Positions 1 to 5,498 of a stretch of 20,088 bases of DNA are shown here, in pieces. The stretch lies in assembly GCA_002346425.1 (NCBI GenBank), contig DDZS01000080.1:1-20088 (forward strand). Reading direction: 5' to 3'. The notes beneath the pieces were generated by a model. It made no database searches. It was not told the origin of the DNA and was given only the letters and a program-made list of their open reading frames with translations. Both the position numbers and the translations under genes were made by a program. The stretch's first letter is position 1, and the number at the start of each line of letters is the position of its first letter. This stretch comes from Alphaproteobacteria bacterium UBA3002. Lineage in GTDB: Bacteria > Pseudomonadota > Alphaproteobacteria > Rickettsiales > UBA3002.

Positions 1-198
1 CAGTTCTACTTCCGTACGACGGATGTGACCGGGATGGTAAACCTGCCGGAAGGCACGGAGATGGTGATGCCGGGCGACAACATTGCGATGGATGTTGAGC
101 TGATCGCACCGATCGCGATGGATGAAGGCCTACGCTTCGCAATCCGCGAAGGTGGCCGTACCGTCGGCGCCGGTGTCGTGGCTTCTATCTCTGAATAA
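1..198 (+). CDS. tuf: Elongation factor Tu, C-terminal end (partial)
   Basis: This is the last 65 codons of elongation factor Tu, the GTPase that delivers aminoacyl-tRNA to the ribosome. The frame is open from base 1 to a TAA at 196-198, so the 5' end lies outside the window. The peptide is the C-terminal beta-barrel domain, recognisable by RTTDVTG, MPGDN and the terminal segment GLRFAIREGGRTVGAGVV, followed by ASISE as in alphaproteobacteria. A strong intrinsic terminator follows 22 bases after the stop. In many bacteria tuf is followed by tRNA-Trp, secE and nusG. Here two extra genes sit between tuf and the tRNA. The identification is secure; which tuf copy this is cannot be told. Confidence 0.97.
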   Translation, partial: QFYFRTTDVTGMVNLPEGTEMVMPGDNIAMDVELIAPIAMDEGLRFAIREGGRTVGAGVVASISE

Positions 199-218
199 GC
201 CATCACCGAATAAAATTA

Positions 219-249
219 AAAAGGGTCGTCTTCGGGCGGCCCTTTTTTT
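219..249 (+). terminator. Intrinsic terminator of tuf
   Basis: A 10-bp stem, AAGGGTCGTC (221-230) with GGCGGCCCTT (235-244), including two G-U pairs, closes on a stable TTCG tetraloop (231-234). It is followed by a run of T. It lies just after the tuf stop and separates tuf from the DUF1800/DUF1501 operon. Confidence 0.93.
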
Positions 250-260
250 ATGCAAAGGTT

Positions 261-307
261 TTCGCGCTGCGCATCCGTAGAAACTATGATAGGATAGTTA
301 CATCCTA
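261..307 (+). promoter_or_regulatory. Candidate promoter and operator-like inverted repeat
   Basis: A TATGAT hexamer at 285-290 matches the -10 consensus at five of six positions. A weak -35 candidate TTCGCG lies 18 bases upstream (261-266). An inverted repeat, TAGGAT (290-295) and ATCCTA (302-307) separated by six bases, overlaps the -10 and predicted start point, where a repressor could bind. Because tuf is terminated upstream, the operon beginning at 323 needs its own promoter, and this is the only good candidate. No regulator can be named. Confidence 0.3.
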
Positions 308-322
308 ACAAAGGTAGGCAAT

Positions 323-1654
323 ATGAGCGTGACGCCAGAAACAGTGCATGCCGTCATACGATTTGGGCTGGGGCCGGATGAGGCTTCATTAAAGGCAGCC
401 AGGGACCCGAAAGCCTGGCTACGCAATCAGGTAGGAAAATCCGGCGAAATCGCGGCTTTAAAGCCATTTGTCGATACCTATGCCTATACCAACTTACCTG
501 CTATGAAGAGCATGACCCCTGAAACGCGTAAAGAAAAAATGCGCCCGGTGGTGCAAGCCTATCAATCGGCGTTAGATCAGCGTTTTGCGCATCATTGCAG
601 CACCACAACGCCTTTTTCCGAACGCTTGGTCCTTTTTTGGCAGAATCATTTTGCCATTTCTGCCGATAAGTTACAGGTCCGCCCTTTAGCGATCGGATTT
701 GAACAAGACGTCATTCGACCGCATATCTACGGGTCGTTTAGCGATCTGCTACTCGCCTCAAGCCGACACCCGGCAATGCTGCTATATCTTGATAACAACC
801 GTTCGATTGGCCCGGATTCCAAAATCGGCCAACGGCGCGATCAGGGGCTGAACGAAAACTTAGCGCGTGAAATTCTGGAATTGCATACCCTCGGTGTCAA
901 GGGCGGCTACCGTCAGGCCGACGTCGAAGCGCTGGCGCAAATTATCACTGGGTGGAGTTTTGTTCCGGATGCGAACGGGCAAAAGAAATACGTCTTCCGT
1001 AAAAATGCGCATCAACCGGGGAAGAAAACACTGTTAGGCGAAGAGGTAATATTTTCCGATGAAAAAGCCGGCATCAGTGCCTTGCGCAGATTGGGAGAAC
1101 ATCCTTCGACTGCGGCGCATATCGCACAAAAACTCGCCGCCCATTTCATAGGCGACGAGCCGCCGAGCGAGGCGGTTGCTACACTGAAAGAATGTTTTCT
1201 GGATACGAAGGGCGATTTGAAAGCGTTAAGTCTGGCATTGATCGATCTGCCTGCTTGCTGGGAAACGCCATTTGCCAAAGTCAAAGACCCGTATGAATGG
1301 CTTATCTCTGTCTATCGCGGTATGCAGCAAACGCCAGCGACAAAAGAAAGGAAAAACGGGTCTATCCAAAGCCAGATGGCGCAATTGAATTATCCGTTGT
1401 TACGTCCCGGCTCGCCCGCTGGTTTCCCGGATCGCAATAGCTATTGGATGGGGCCGGACGCGCTAATGAAGCGTATTGAGTGGGCTTTTAATTATACACA
1501 AAAGCGCCAGTCCATCCCGGAGCCGGACCAGCTGGCCGAGCGCTTGTTTGGCGAACGTCTATCAGCCGAATCCCTGTTCGCGGTTCGCACCGCACCCTCA
1601 CCGGCGGAAGGACTGGCGGCATTGCTAGTCAGTCCAGAATATTTACGGAGATAA
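323..1654 (+). CDS. DUF1800 family protein
   Basis: This 443-residue protein belongs to the DUF1800 family (PF08811), whose biochemical role is not established. The diagnostic block lies near residues 178-212: NENLAREILELHTLGV, then GGYRQADVEALA and ITGW. A segment around residues 103-113 (LFWQNHFAIS) is also typical. The length is normal and I see no signal peptide. ATG 323 has an AAGGTAGG-type ribosome site just upstream, and no other in-frame start comes close. It is followed after four bases by a DUF1501 gene. This pairing recurs across many bacteria, and the two products are presumed to work together, possibly at the cell envelope. Family assignment is firm; function is unknown. Confidence 0.9.
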   Translation: MSVTPETVHAVIRFGLGPDEASLKAARDPKAWLRNQVGKSGEIAALKPFVDTYAYTNLPAMKSMTPETRKEKMRPVVQAYQSALDQRFAHHCSTTTPFSERLVLFWQNHFAISADKLQVRPLAIGFEQDVIRPHIYGSFSDLLLASSRHPAMLLYLDNNRSIGPDSKIGQRRDQGLNENLAREILELHTLGVKGGYRQADVEALAQIITGWSFVPDANGQKKYVFRKNAHQPGKKTLLGEEVIFSDEKAGISALRRLGEHPSTAAHIAQKLAAHFIGDEPPSEAVATLKECFLDTKGDLKALSLALIDLPACWETPFAKVKDPYEWLISVYRGMQQTPATKERKNGSIQSQMAQLNYPLLRPGSPAGFPDRNSYWMGPDALMKRIEWAFNYTQKRQSIPEPDQLAERLFGERLSAESLFAVRTAPSPAEGLAALLVSPEYLRR

Positions 1655-1658
1655 CATC

Positions 1659-2816
1659 ATGGCGATTTCTCGGCGGCATTTTATCCAAACGTCCTTATTG
1701 GGGTTAACCGCGGCAGCGTTGCCCATGCGATTCGCTTATGCAGTCGAGCCAACCGGAAACAAACTCATCGTGATGATCCTGCGTGGCGCATTGGACGGGT
1801 TGGCAGCTGTTCCCGCTTATGGTGACAGCAATTACACTGCCGCTCGCAACGGTCTCGCCTTTAATGACAAAGAAGGCTTACGTGATCTGGATGGATTCTT
1901 TGCCCTTCATCCCTCGCTAGAGCAGGTGCATGCACTGTATCACAATAAGGAAGCGGCAATTCTGCATGCCTGCGCCACCCCCTATCGCGAACGGTCGCAT
2001 TTCGATGGTCAGGATGTATTAGAGAACGGTATGGCCGCGAAAAACGCCCAGCGCAGCGGGTGGCTCAACCGGGCGATGCAAGCACAAAACACGCATCAGG
2101 CCGTTGCTATATCCTCAAATGTGCCGTTGATTCTGGAAGGGAAGGTCCCCGCAAGCTCTTGGTCGTTTTCACGCCTGCCCGACGTGAATGAGAGTTTTTA
2201 TGACCGCCTGCAGCGTATGTATGTCGAAGATGGTCTCATTAAGCAGGCGCTAAGCGATGGAATGGCGGCCAACATGCTAGCAGGAAATCAGAAGGCAAAA
2301 GGTAATGCGCTCAAAGAACAGGCATCTGCGGCTACGAAATTCCTAAAAGAAACCGGCGGCCCGGATATCGCCGTGCTAGAAAAATCCGGATGGGATACGC
2401 ATGCCAACCAGGGCACCGCGCAGGGACAGTTAAGCAATATGCTGAAAGAGCTCGATATGGCCATCGCGCAGATTAAGCAGGATATGGGCCCACGTTGGAA
2501 GCAAACAACCGTGCTCGTCATGACCGAGTTCGGCCGGACGGTTGCCATGAACGGCACCAAAGGCACCGATCACGGCACGGGGAGCATGGCCATTCTCGCG
2601 GGTGGTGGTTTGGAGGGTGGACGCATGCTCGGCGAATGGCCGGGACTGGCTAAAAGCCAACTGTATCAAGGCCGTGATTTAGCGCCCGCCAATGATGTGC
2701 GCTTGCTAAGTGCAATGGTTCTGCATGAACGCTTTGCGATTGCCGCAGATGCAATTCAATCCTCGATATTCCCCGGTCTGCGTTACAAGCCGTTGGCCGA
2801 AGGCCTTTTCACCTGA
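1659..2816 (+). CDS. DUF1501 family protein with Tat signal peptide
   Basis: This 385-residue protein of the DUF1501 family (PF07394) is related to the alkaline phosphatase/sulfatase fold. It begins with a twin-arginine signal: SRRHFIQ at residues 4-10, a hydrophobic stretch to about residue 20, and a probable cleavage site after AYA near residue 28. It should therefore be exported already folded. Family landmarks follow: MILRGALDGLAAVPAYGD near 39-56, SGWDTHANQG near 243-252, and MTEFGRT then GTDHGTG near 288-308. The His/Asp pattern is compatible with metal binding, but no substrate is known. GGAG at 1647-1650 precedes ATG 1659 by eight bases. It is the second gene of an operon with the DUF1800 protein. 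Confidence 0.9.
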   Translation: MAISRRHFIQTSLLGLTAAALPMRFAYAVEPTGNKLIVMILRGALDGLAAVPAYGDSNYTAARNGLAFNDKEGLRDLDGFFALHPSLEQVHALYHNKEAAILHACATPYRERSHFDGQDVLENGMAAKNAQRSGWLNRAMQAQNTHQAVAISSNVPLILEGKVPASSWSFSRLPDVNESFYDRLQRMYVEDGLIKQALSDGMAANMLAGNQKAKGNALKEQASAATKFLKETGGPDIAVLEKSGWDTHANQGTAQGQLSNMLKELDMAIAQIKQDMGPRWKQTTVLVMTEFGRTVAMNGTKGTDHGTGSMAILAGGGLEGGRMLGEWPGLAKSQLYQGRDLAPANDVRLLSAMVLHERFAIAADAIQSSIFPGLRYKPLAEGLFT

Positions 2817-2833
2817 CGAAAAGCCCCTTGCAT

Positions 2834-2868
2834 CCCTTATCCCTAAGCCCTATACCCTAATTCCTAAC
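2834..2868 (+). repeat. Degenerate 7-nt tandem repeat (CCCTWAN), five units
   Basis: Five consecutive heptamers read CCCTTAT, CCCTAAG, CCCTATA, CCCTAAT and TCCTAAC. They fill almost the whole spacer between the DUF1501 stop codon and the tRNA-Trp gene. The spacer has no obvious intrinsic terminator. Function is unknown. Confidence 0.6.
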
Positions 2869-2871
2869 GAT

Positions 2872-2915
<44 letters not shown>

Positions 2916-2953
2916 AACTATTCCTATAAAACAAATATATAACTAATAAATAA

Positions 2954-3004
2954 TTGTCAAACCCGCTACGAAACTTCAATAGCTTAGCGGCGATTTGTCA
3001 AACC
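2954..3004 (+). repeat. Direct repeat TTGTCAAACC and inverted repeat beside the junction
   Basis: TTGTCAAACC occurs at 2954-2963 and again at 2995-3004, 41 bases apart (about four helical turns). Between them CCGCTA (2963-2968) is inverted as TAGCGG (2985-2990). Repeats this close to an att junction could be integrase arm-type or excisionase sites. That is an inference from position only. Confidence 0.4.
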
Positions 3005-3013
3005 TAAACGGCA

Positions 3014-3220
3014 ATGCAATATACCTACGAAGATACCCAGCTTCCCTATGAAGAGCTGCAAGAGCTGATGGCTCGACGCGCTAAGGATGCCTATTTAGAC
3101 ACGCTAAAAGAGCAAGCGAATAGTAAGGAGCCGCGATGCTGGACCGGCACGGGATGCAGTGGATCGTCGGAACCCTTTGGCTCGTTTGCTCTGTTCTGCG
3201 ATAGCTGGGGGATTAACTAA
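3014..3220 (+). CDS. Small ORF of unknown function at the prophage edge
   Basis: This 68-codon ORF runs from ATG 3014 to TAA 3220. The first 40 residues are acidic and helix-prone (LPYEELQELMARRAKDAYL, then LKEQANSK). The last 25 or so are Cys/Gly/Ser-rich and look less protein-like. The change falls where a strong ribosome site and a second ORF begin in another frame. No clear Shine-Dalgarno precedes ATG 3014, and I recognise no family. It is transcribed opposite to the phage late genes. It could be a cargo gene, a remnant, or chance. Confidence 0.3.
   Translation: MQYTYEDTQLPYEELQELMARRAKDAYLDTLKEQANSKEPRCWTGTGCSGSSEPFGSFALFCDSWGIN
3136..3204 (+). CDS. Possible 22-aa membrane peptide nested in another frame
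   Basis: ATG 3136 is preceded by AAGGAG (3125-3130) at five bases, a better ribosome site than any other plus-strand ORF here except the 3624 one. The peptide is short, with a hydrophobic core WIVGTLWLVCSVL and a terminal Arg, so it could be a single membrane-spanning microprotein. It is entirely inside the 3014-3220 ORF in a different frame. Only translation evidence would decide which frame is used. Confidence 0.25.
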   Translation: MLDRHGMQWIVGTLWLVCSVLR

Positions 3221-3254
3221 CGCAGCCGCTACGGACGTTCGCATGGCCGCAAGG

Positions 3255-3371
3255 ATGGGGAAATTACCCCCCATAGTTACCCCCGGCTGGGTTAGGGGTG
3301 GTCTAGACCGAAAAACGCTTAAAAACGGCTCCTATGGCCCGGCAAACGCGTTTTTACCAAAAATGGTAAAA
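3255..3371. promoter_or_regulatory. Cluster of palindromes, possible operators
   Basis: Four symmetric elements fall within 117 bases: ATGGGG/CCCCAT (3255-3274), the perfect palindrome GGTCTAGACC (3300-3309), the perfect palindrome AAACGCGTTT (3344-3353) and TTTTACCA/TGGTAAAA with a 4-base spacer (3352-3371). The last ends eight bases before the -35 of the plus-strand promoter candidate, a natural operator position. An ORF crossing this stretch (GTG 3159 to 3431) lacks a ribosome site, so I treat the stretch as regulatory or structural DNA. Confidence 0.35.
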
Positions 3372-3378
3372 CAAACGC

Positions 3379-3407
3379 TTGTTGCGTTGCGAAAAATCGG
3401 TTATCAT
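3379..3407 (+). promoter_or_regulatory. Candidate plus-strand promoter
   Basis: TTGTTG (3379-3384) and TATCAT (3402-3407) are separated by exactly 17 bases; the -10 matches consensus at five of six positions. Transcription would start near 3414 and run through the 43-aa ORF to the terminator at 3779-3818, giving an RNA of about 400 nt. Confidence 0.4.
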
Positions 3408-3434
3408 TTCTTTCAGAAAGTCTTGTCATAGAGC

Positions 3435-3465
3435 AAGAAAAAACCCGGCGCTTCAACACCGGGTT
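3435..3465 (-). terminator. Minus-strand intrinsic terminator
   Basis: Read on the minus strand, AACCCGGTG (3465-3457) pairs with CGCCGGGTT (3450-3442), including one G-U, around a 6-nt loop. TTTTCTT follows. On the plus strand the stem has a C-A mismatch and no T-run, so it works in one direction. It may end read-through from the late operon or the short RNA predicted from the promoter at 3486-3514. Confidence 0.75.
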
Positions 3466-3485
3466 AGATAGAACTTAATATCAGG

Positions 3486-3514
3486 AGTCTACCATAAGAC
3501 TCAACGCTAGACAA
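3486..3514 (-). promoter_or_regulatory. Candidate minus-strand promoter of a short antisense RNA
   Basis: On the minus strand TTGTCT (3514-3509) and TAGACT (3491-3486) are 17 bases apart; each matches consensus at four of six positions. A transcript starting near 3479 would end at the terminator 3435-3465, giving an RNA of roughly 45 nt. It would be complementary to the leader of the plus-strand transcript. No coding capacity is seen. Prediction only. Confidence 0.3.
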
Positions 3515-3550
3515 GATCTACTAACCCCATAAAAGCGCCTGACGATTGAA

Positions 3551-3574
3551 ATACGAGCTCGCTCACGCTCGTAT
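3551..3574. repeat. 8-bp inverted repeat upstream of the 43-aa ORF
   Basis: ATACGAGC (3551-3558) and GCTCGTAT (3567-3574) flank an 8-base loop. The element lies in the leader of the small plus-strand ORF and could form an RNA hairpin or bind a dimeric protein. Confidence 0.45.
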
Positions 3575-3623
3575 CCTGACGTGTTTTTGCGTCCGGTACT
3601 GGGTGGGAAAGGAGGTAAGCAGG

Positions 3624-3755
3624 TTGAACACCCGTTTATCCCTGAGCATAAGAAGCAACTATGTTAAATCAATAGGCCGGATATTGCGATCCATTTGGTT
3701 CGCACTACCCAGGCTTTATGTGATTATGAAGATTATCGAAGTCTTTTTTAACTAA
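3624..3755 (+). CDS. Small basic, hydrophobic 43-aa protein, unrecognised
   Basis: A TTG at 3624 lies eight bases after AAGGAGGT (3609-3616), a near-perfect Shine-Dalgarno, and the frame runs to TAA 3753-3755. An upstream in-frame TTG (3546) would lengthen it to 69 aa but has no ribosome site. The peptide has an Arg/Ser-rich N-terminal half and a hydrophobic C-terminal half (WFALPRLYVIMKIIEVFF) that could insert in a membrane. A strong terminator follows 24 bases after the stop, and the strand is opposite to the late genes, so it looks like an independent cargo unit. I recognise no family. A type I toxin is one possibility, inferred only from size, composition and the antisense promoter. Confidence 0.35.
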   Translation: MNTRLSLSIRSNYVKSIGRILRSIWFALPRLYVIMKIIEVFFN

Positions 3756-3778
3756 CGTTGCTTGTGAGCTCAATTAGG

Positions 3779-3818
3779 CCCGGGGAGTGTCACCCAACAT
3801 TCCTCGGGTTCTTTTTTT
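3779..3818 (+). terminator. Strong plus-strand intrinsic terminator
   Basis: CCCGGGGAGTG (3779-3789) pairs with CATTCCTCGGG (3798-3808), an 11-bp stem with two G-U pairs and an 8-nt loop. TTCTTTTTTT follows. It shows that something is transcribed on the plus strand here, opposite to the phage late operon. Confidence 0.92.
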
Positions 3819-3939
3819 ATGCTTTATCTACTATAAAGTATCTATTGTCAAATATAACAAAGAATATCTTAATAAAAAGTTAAGATTGCGTGAATTTTAT
3901 AATTAAATGTTTTTTCTAGGAAGTGGAAGTGCATAAAAG
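3819..3939. other. AT-rich spacer between the cargo terminator and Rz1
   Basis: No ORF or promoter stands out. ATCTTAA (3866-3872) and TTAAGAT (3880-3886) form a 7-bp inverted repeat with no clear T-run on either strand. The base composition is far more AT-rich than the late genes to the right. Confidence 0.5.
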
Positions 3940-4158
3940 TTACTTAATAGAAAAATCTACTAGCGCATCATGCCGAATAGCGCAGCGGTAAAACTCATCG
4001 ATTACATAGGCCAGATACGGCTCGATCGCTTCGCCTTCATCGGGTAGCAGCAAGTCCGGGCATTTAGTCAGCGCGTTGGCGGGCGGCTTTACCGGCTGCA
4101 ATACGGTCGGCGGTGCGGCGCAGGCTGTCAGGAGTAAACAGAACAGGATTAGACGCAT
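3940..4158 (-). CDS. Rz1-like outer-membrane spanin lipoprotein
   Basis: This 72-aa protein starts with a short lipoprotein signal (MRLILFCLLLTAC). The lipobox LTAC ends at Cys13, which would be lipidated and sorted to the outer membrane. A Pro-rich stretch follows (APPTVLQPVKPPA), then a C-terminal half with the FYRC and HDALVDF pattern seen in Rz1 proteins. AGAGGT lies just before ATG 4158. The gene starts inside Rz, overlaps it by 95 bases in another frame and continues past its end. With Rz it should form the spanin complex that fuses inner and outer membranes at lysis. It is the last gene of the late operon. Confidence 0.82.
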   Translation of the reverse strand: MRLILFCLLLTACAAPPTVLQPVKPPANALTKCPDLLLPDEGEAIEPYLAYVIDEFYRCAIRHDALVDFSIK

Positions 4159-4402
4159 TGCGTACCTCTTTGTCTAGGGGGCGTTTCTTGGTTTCGTATT
4201 TGTTCAGGCCGGTTTCTAAGTCGATGCCAATGCTTTGTGACTTTTCCTGCTGGGCGTTATGCTCACGCACGGCGGCGTTGAAGTCTGCTTTGTCGTCGCT
4301 GTCTTCTTTCCAGCCGCGTATCGTCCAGACTAAGGCAATGGCAAGCAGCGCCAGACCTGCGATAGCGAGGGGTTTCCAGTTATTGAGTAGAAATAGGGGC
4401 AT
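4064..4402 (-). CDS. Rz-like inner-membrane spanin
   Basis: From ATG 4402 this is 112 residues. An N-terminal membrane anchor (about residues 9-28, rich in Ala/Leu/Ile) is followed by a charged, helical periplasmic domain, which is the layout of Rz i-spanins. A longer reading from 4489 adds 29 residues lying entirely inside the upstream zinc-ribbon gene. I chose 4402 because it falls one base after that gene's TGA and puts the membrane segment at the N-terminus. The 3' end overlaps the Rz1 gene in another frame, the classic spanin arrangement. Sequence similarity to Rz is weak, so the call rests on topology and context. Confidence 0.75.
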   Translation of the reverse strand: MPLFLLNNWKPLAIAGLALLAIALVWTIRGWKEDSDDKADFNAAVREHNAQQEKSQSIGIDLETGLNKYETKKRPLDKEVRNASNPVLFTPDSLRRTADRIAAGKAARQRAD

Positions 4403-4403
4403 A

Positions 4404-4601
4404 TCAATACCTATCGTTATCGGGCCAGAGTTGGCGCGCGGTAACGGGGCCATTGTCACCCGCCGCACCTTGGGGCTGTTCGGCTTCACAACGGTAACAT
4501 TCTAACGCACCATCATCCCGGCAATAAAATACCTGGCATCCGCATGCGCATTGCCAGTAAAAGGTTTGGCGTTGCGGCATAGGAACAATCTTGTCGCTCA
4601 T
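4404..4601 (-). CDS. Small zinc-ribbon protein in the lysis cassette
   Basis: This 65-aa protein has six Cys residues between positions 18 and 38: CACGC, then VFYC, then CYRC. These fit a zinc-ribbon-like metal site. The rest is short and polar with no membrane segment. ATG 4601 overlaps the endolysin stop as ATGA, and GGAG lies a few bases upstream. Small Cys-rich proteins are common in late regions of phages, but I know no defined role for this one. Its place between endolysin and Rz makes a chance ORF unlikely. Confidence 0.7.
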   Translation of the reverse strand: MSDKIVPMPQRQTFYWQCACGCQVFYCRDDGALECYRCEAEQPQGAAGDNGPVTARQLWPDNDRY

Positions 4602-5176
4602 TTTTGCTCCAATCCATATTCTTTTTCCTTAAAGTCCGCGATAATCCGCTCAAGCATTGGTGTTTCATAGGCCGGATCTATCCCGCTCATGCACATGGTG
4701 CGTTCACTAACGCGGGTAGCGTCACCGCGAAATCGTCTATTTTCCAGCCCACGAACCACGCGGCGATTCACAAAGACCCATCGAGAAAGCTCGTTGCATG
4801 CACCCCGCAGATCACCAGCATTAGCTTTGCGGACTAACGTAGACCCGCAGGCAGCGCCGACACCATTATTAAAGGTCCAGCTAATGAAGGCGGCTTTGGT
4901 TTGATCTGGTACTTTGCGGTTTACAAGGCATCGATCGAGACCCGCCTCGTGCTTTGCGACGTCCTTAGCCAGAATTGCATCACACTCCGCATCCGAATAA
5001 ACATGGTTGCGCTTGATGTCTGGCCCGGTATGCCCATCACAGACCGAAAGCACACCCCCTATATCTTCATAAGCAACGTATTCGCGACCTTCCCACGGCT
5101 TAATTAGCGTGTGCATTGCGAGTATGGCGGCGGCTGATATGCCTGCCACGCCACCTATAGCTTTTGCTTTGCTCAT
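4598..5176 (-). CDS. SAR-type endolysin, GH24 lysozyme family
   Basis: This 192-aa muramidase should cleave peptidoglycan at lysis. ATG 5176 is preceded by GGAGG at five bases; an upstream start at 5227 would run back into the preceding gene without support. Residues 6-25 form a weakly hydrophobic, Gly/Ala/Ser-rich segment with no obvious cleavage site, typical of signal-anchor-release endolysins. The catalytic spacing E-8-D-5-x of phage lysozymes is present as Glu29, Asp38 and Ser44; the third residue is usually Thr. GHTG at 48-51 and GLENRR near 143-148 also fit GH24. Five Cys lie beyond the active site. A SAR endolysin would pair with a pinholin. Confidence 0.9.
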   Translation of the reverse strand: MSKAKAIGGVAGISAAAILAMHTLIKPWEGREYVAYEDIGGVLSVCDGHTGPDIKRNHVYSDAECDAILAKDVAKHEAGLDRCLVNRKVPDQTKAAFISWTFNNGVGAACGSTLVRKANAGDLRGACNELSRWVFVNRRVVRGLENRRFRGDATRVSERTMCMSGIDPAYETPMLERIIADFKEKEYGLEQK

Positions 5177-5177
5177 A

Positions 5178-5498
5178 CTAGCCTCCAAAGAAGTATTTAA
5201 CGGCGTAGTTGGCGACAAAGCTGCCAAACGTTACGGCCCCGCCTATCGCCCACATGGCGCCGTTATTCCAAGTTTTGCGGTCCCGCCGCTCCTGCTCTAT
5301 GACGTCCACGCGGTCGTGAAGAGCGAGCACTTCCTTTTTTATCTCAGGGAACTCGCGATTGTTACGATCTATAATAGGCTGGTAAGTCGCAAGCTGCTCA
5401 ACTGAATTGGCAATGCGATCAAGCGTGTTCGTCATATAGACTTGGCTTTGCTCTAACAATGCGACGCGCACTTCTATACTGTTTTCATTATGCGGCAT
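5178..5498 (-). CDS. Coiled-coil plus C-terminal TM protein, holin candidate
   Basis: This 106-aa protein has a long helical, heptad-like region (about residues 8-72) and one membrane segment near the C-terminus (about 80-103, GAMWAIGGAVTFGSFVANYA). That layout is shared by XhlA-type and other phage lysis-accessory proteins. Its position directly before the endolysin supports a holin or pinholin role. AAAGGAGAT precedes ATG 5498; the start overlaps the receiver gene by 11 bases, and its stop contributes to the endolysin ribosome site. No specific holin family is recognisable, so the role is inferred. Confidence 0.6.
   Translation of the reverse strand: MPHNENSIEVRVALLEQSQVYMTNTLDRIANSVEQLATYQPIIDRNNREFPEIKKEVLALHDRVDVIEQERRDRKTWNNGAMWAIGGAVTFGSFVANYAVKYFFGG

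Noticed and set aside
3159..3431. 90-aa ORF with a GTG start on the plus strand
   Set aside because: It has no ribosome site and crosses several palindromes and the -35/-10 of the candidate promoter. The sequence resembles no family, so I list the stretch as regulatory DNA instead.
4113..4505. 130-aa plus-strand ORF
   Set aside because: It is a shadow over the Rz and zinc-ribbon genes, which have coherent domains, ribosome sites and coupling on the other strand.
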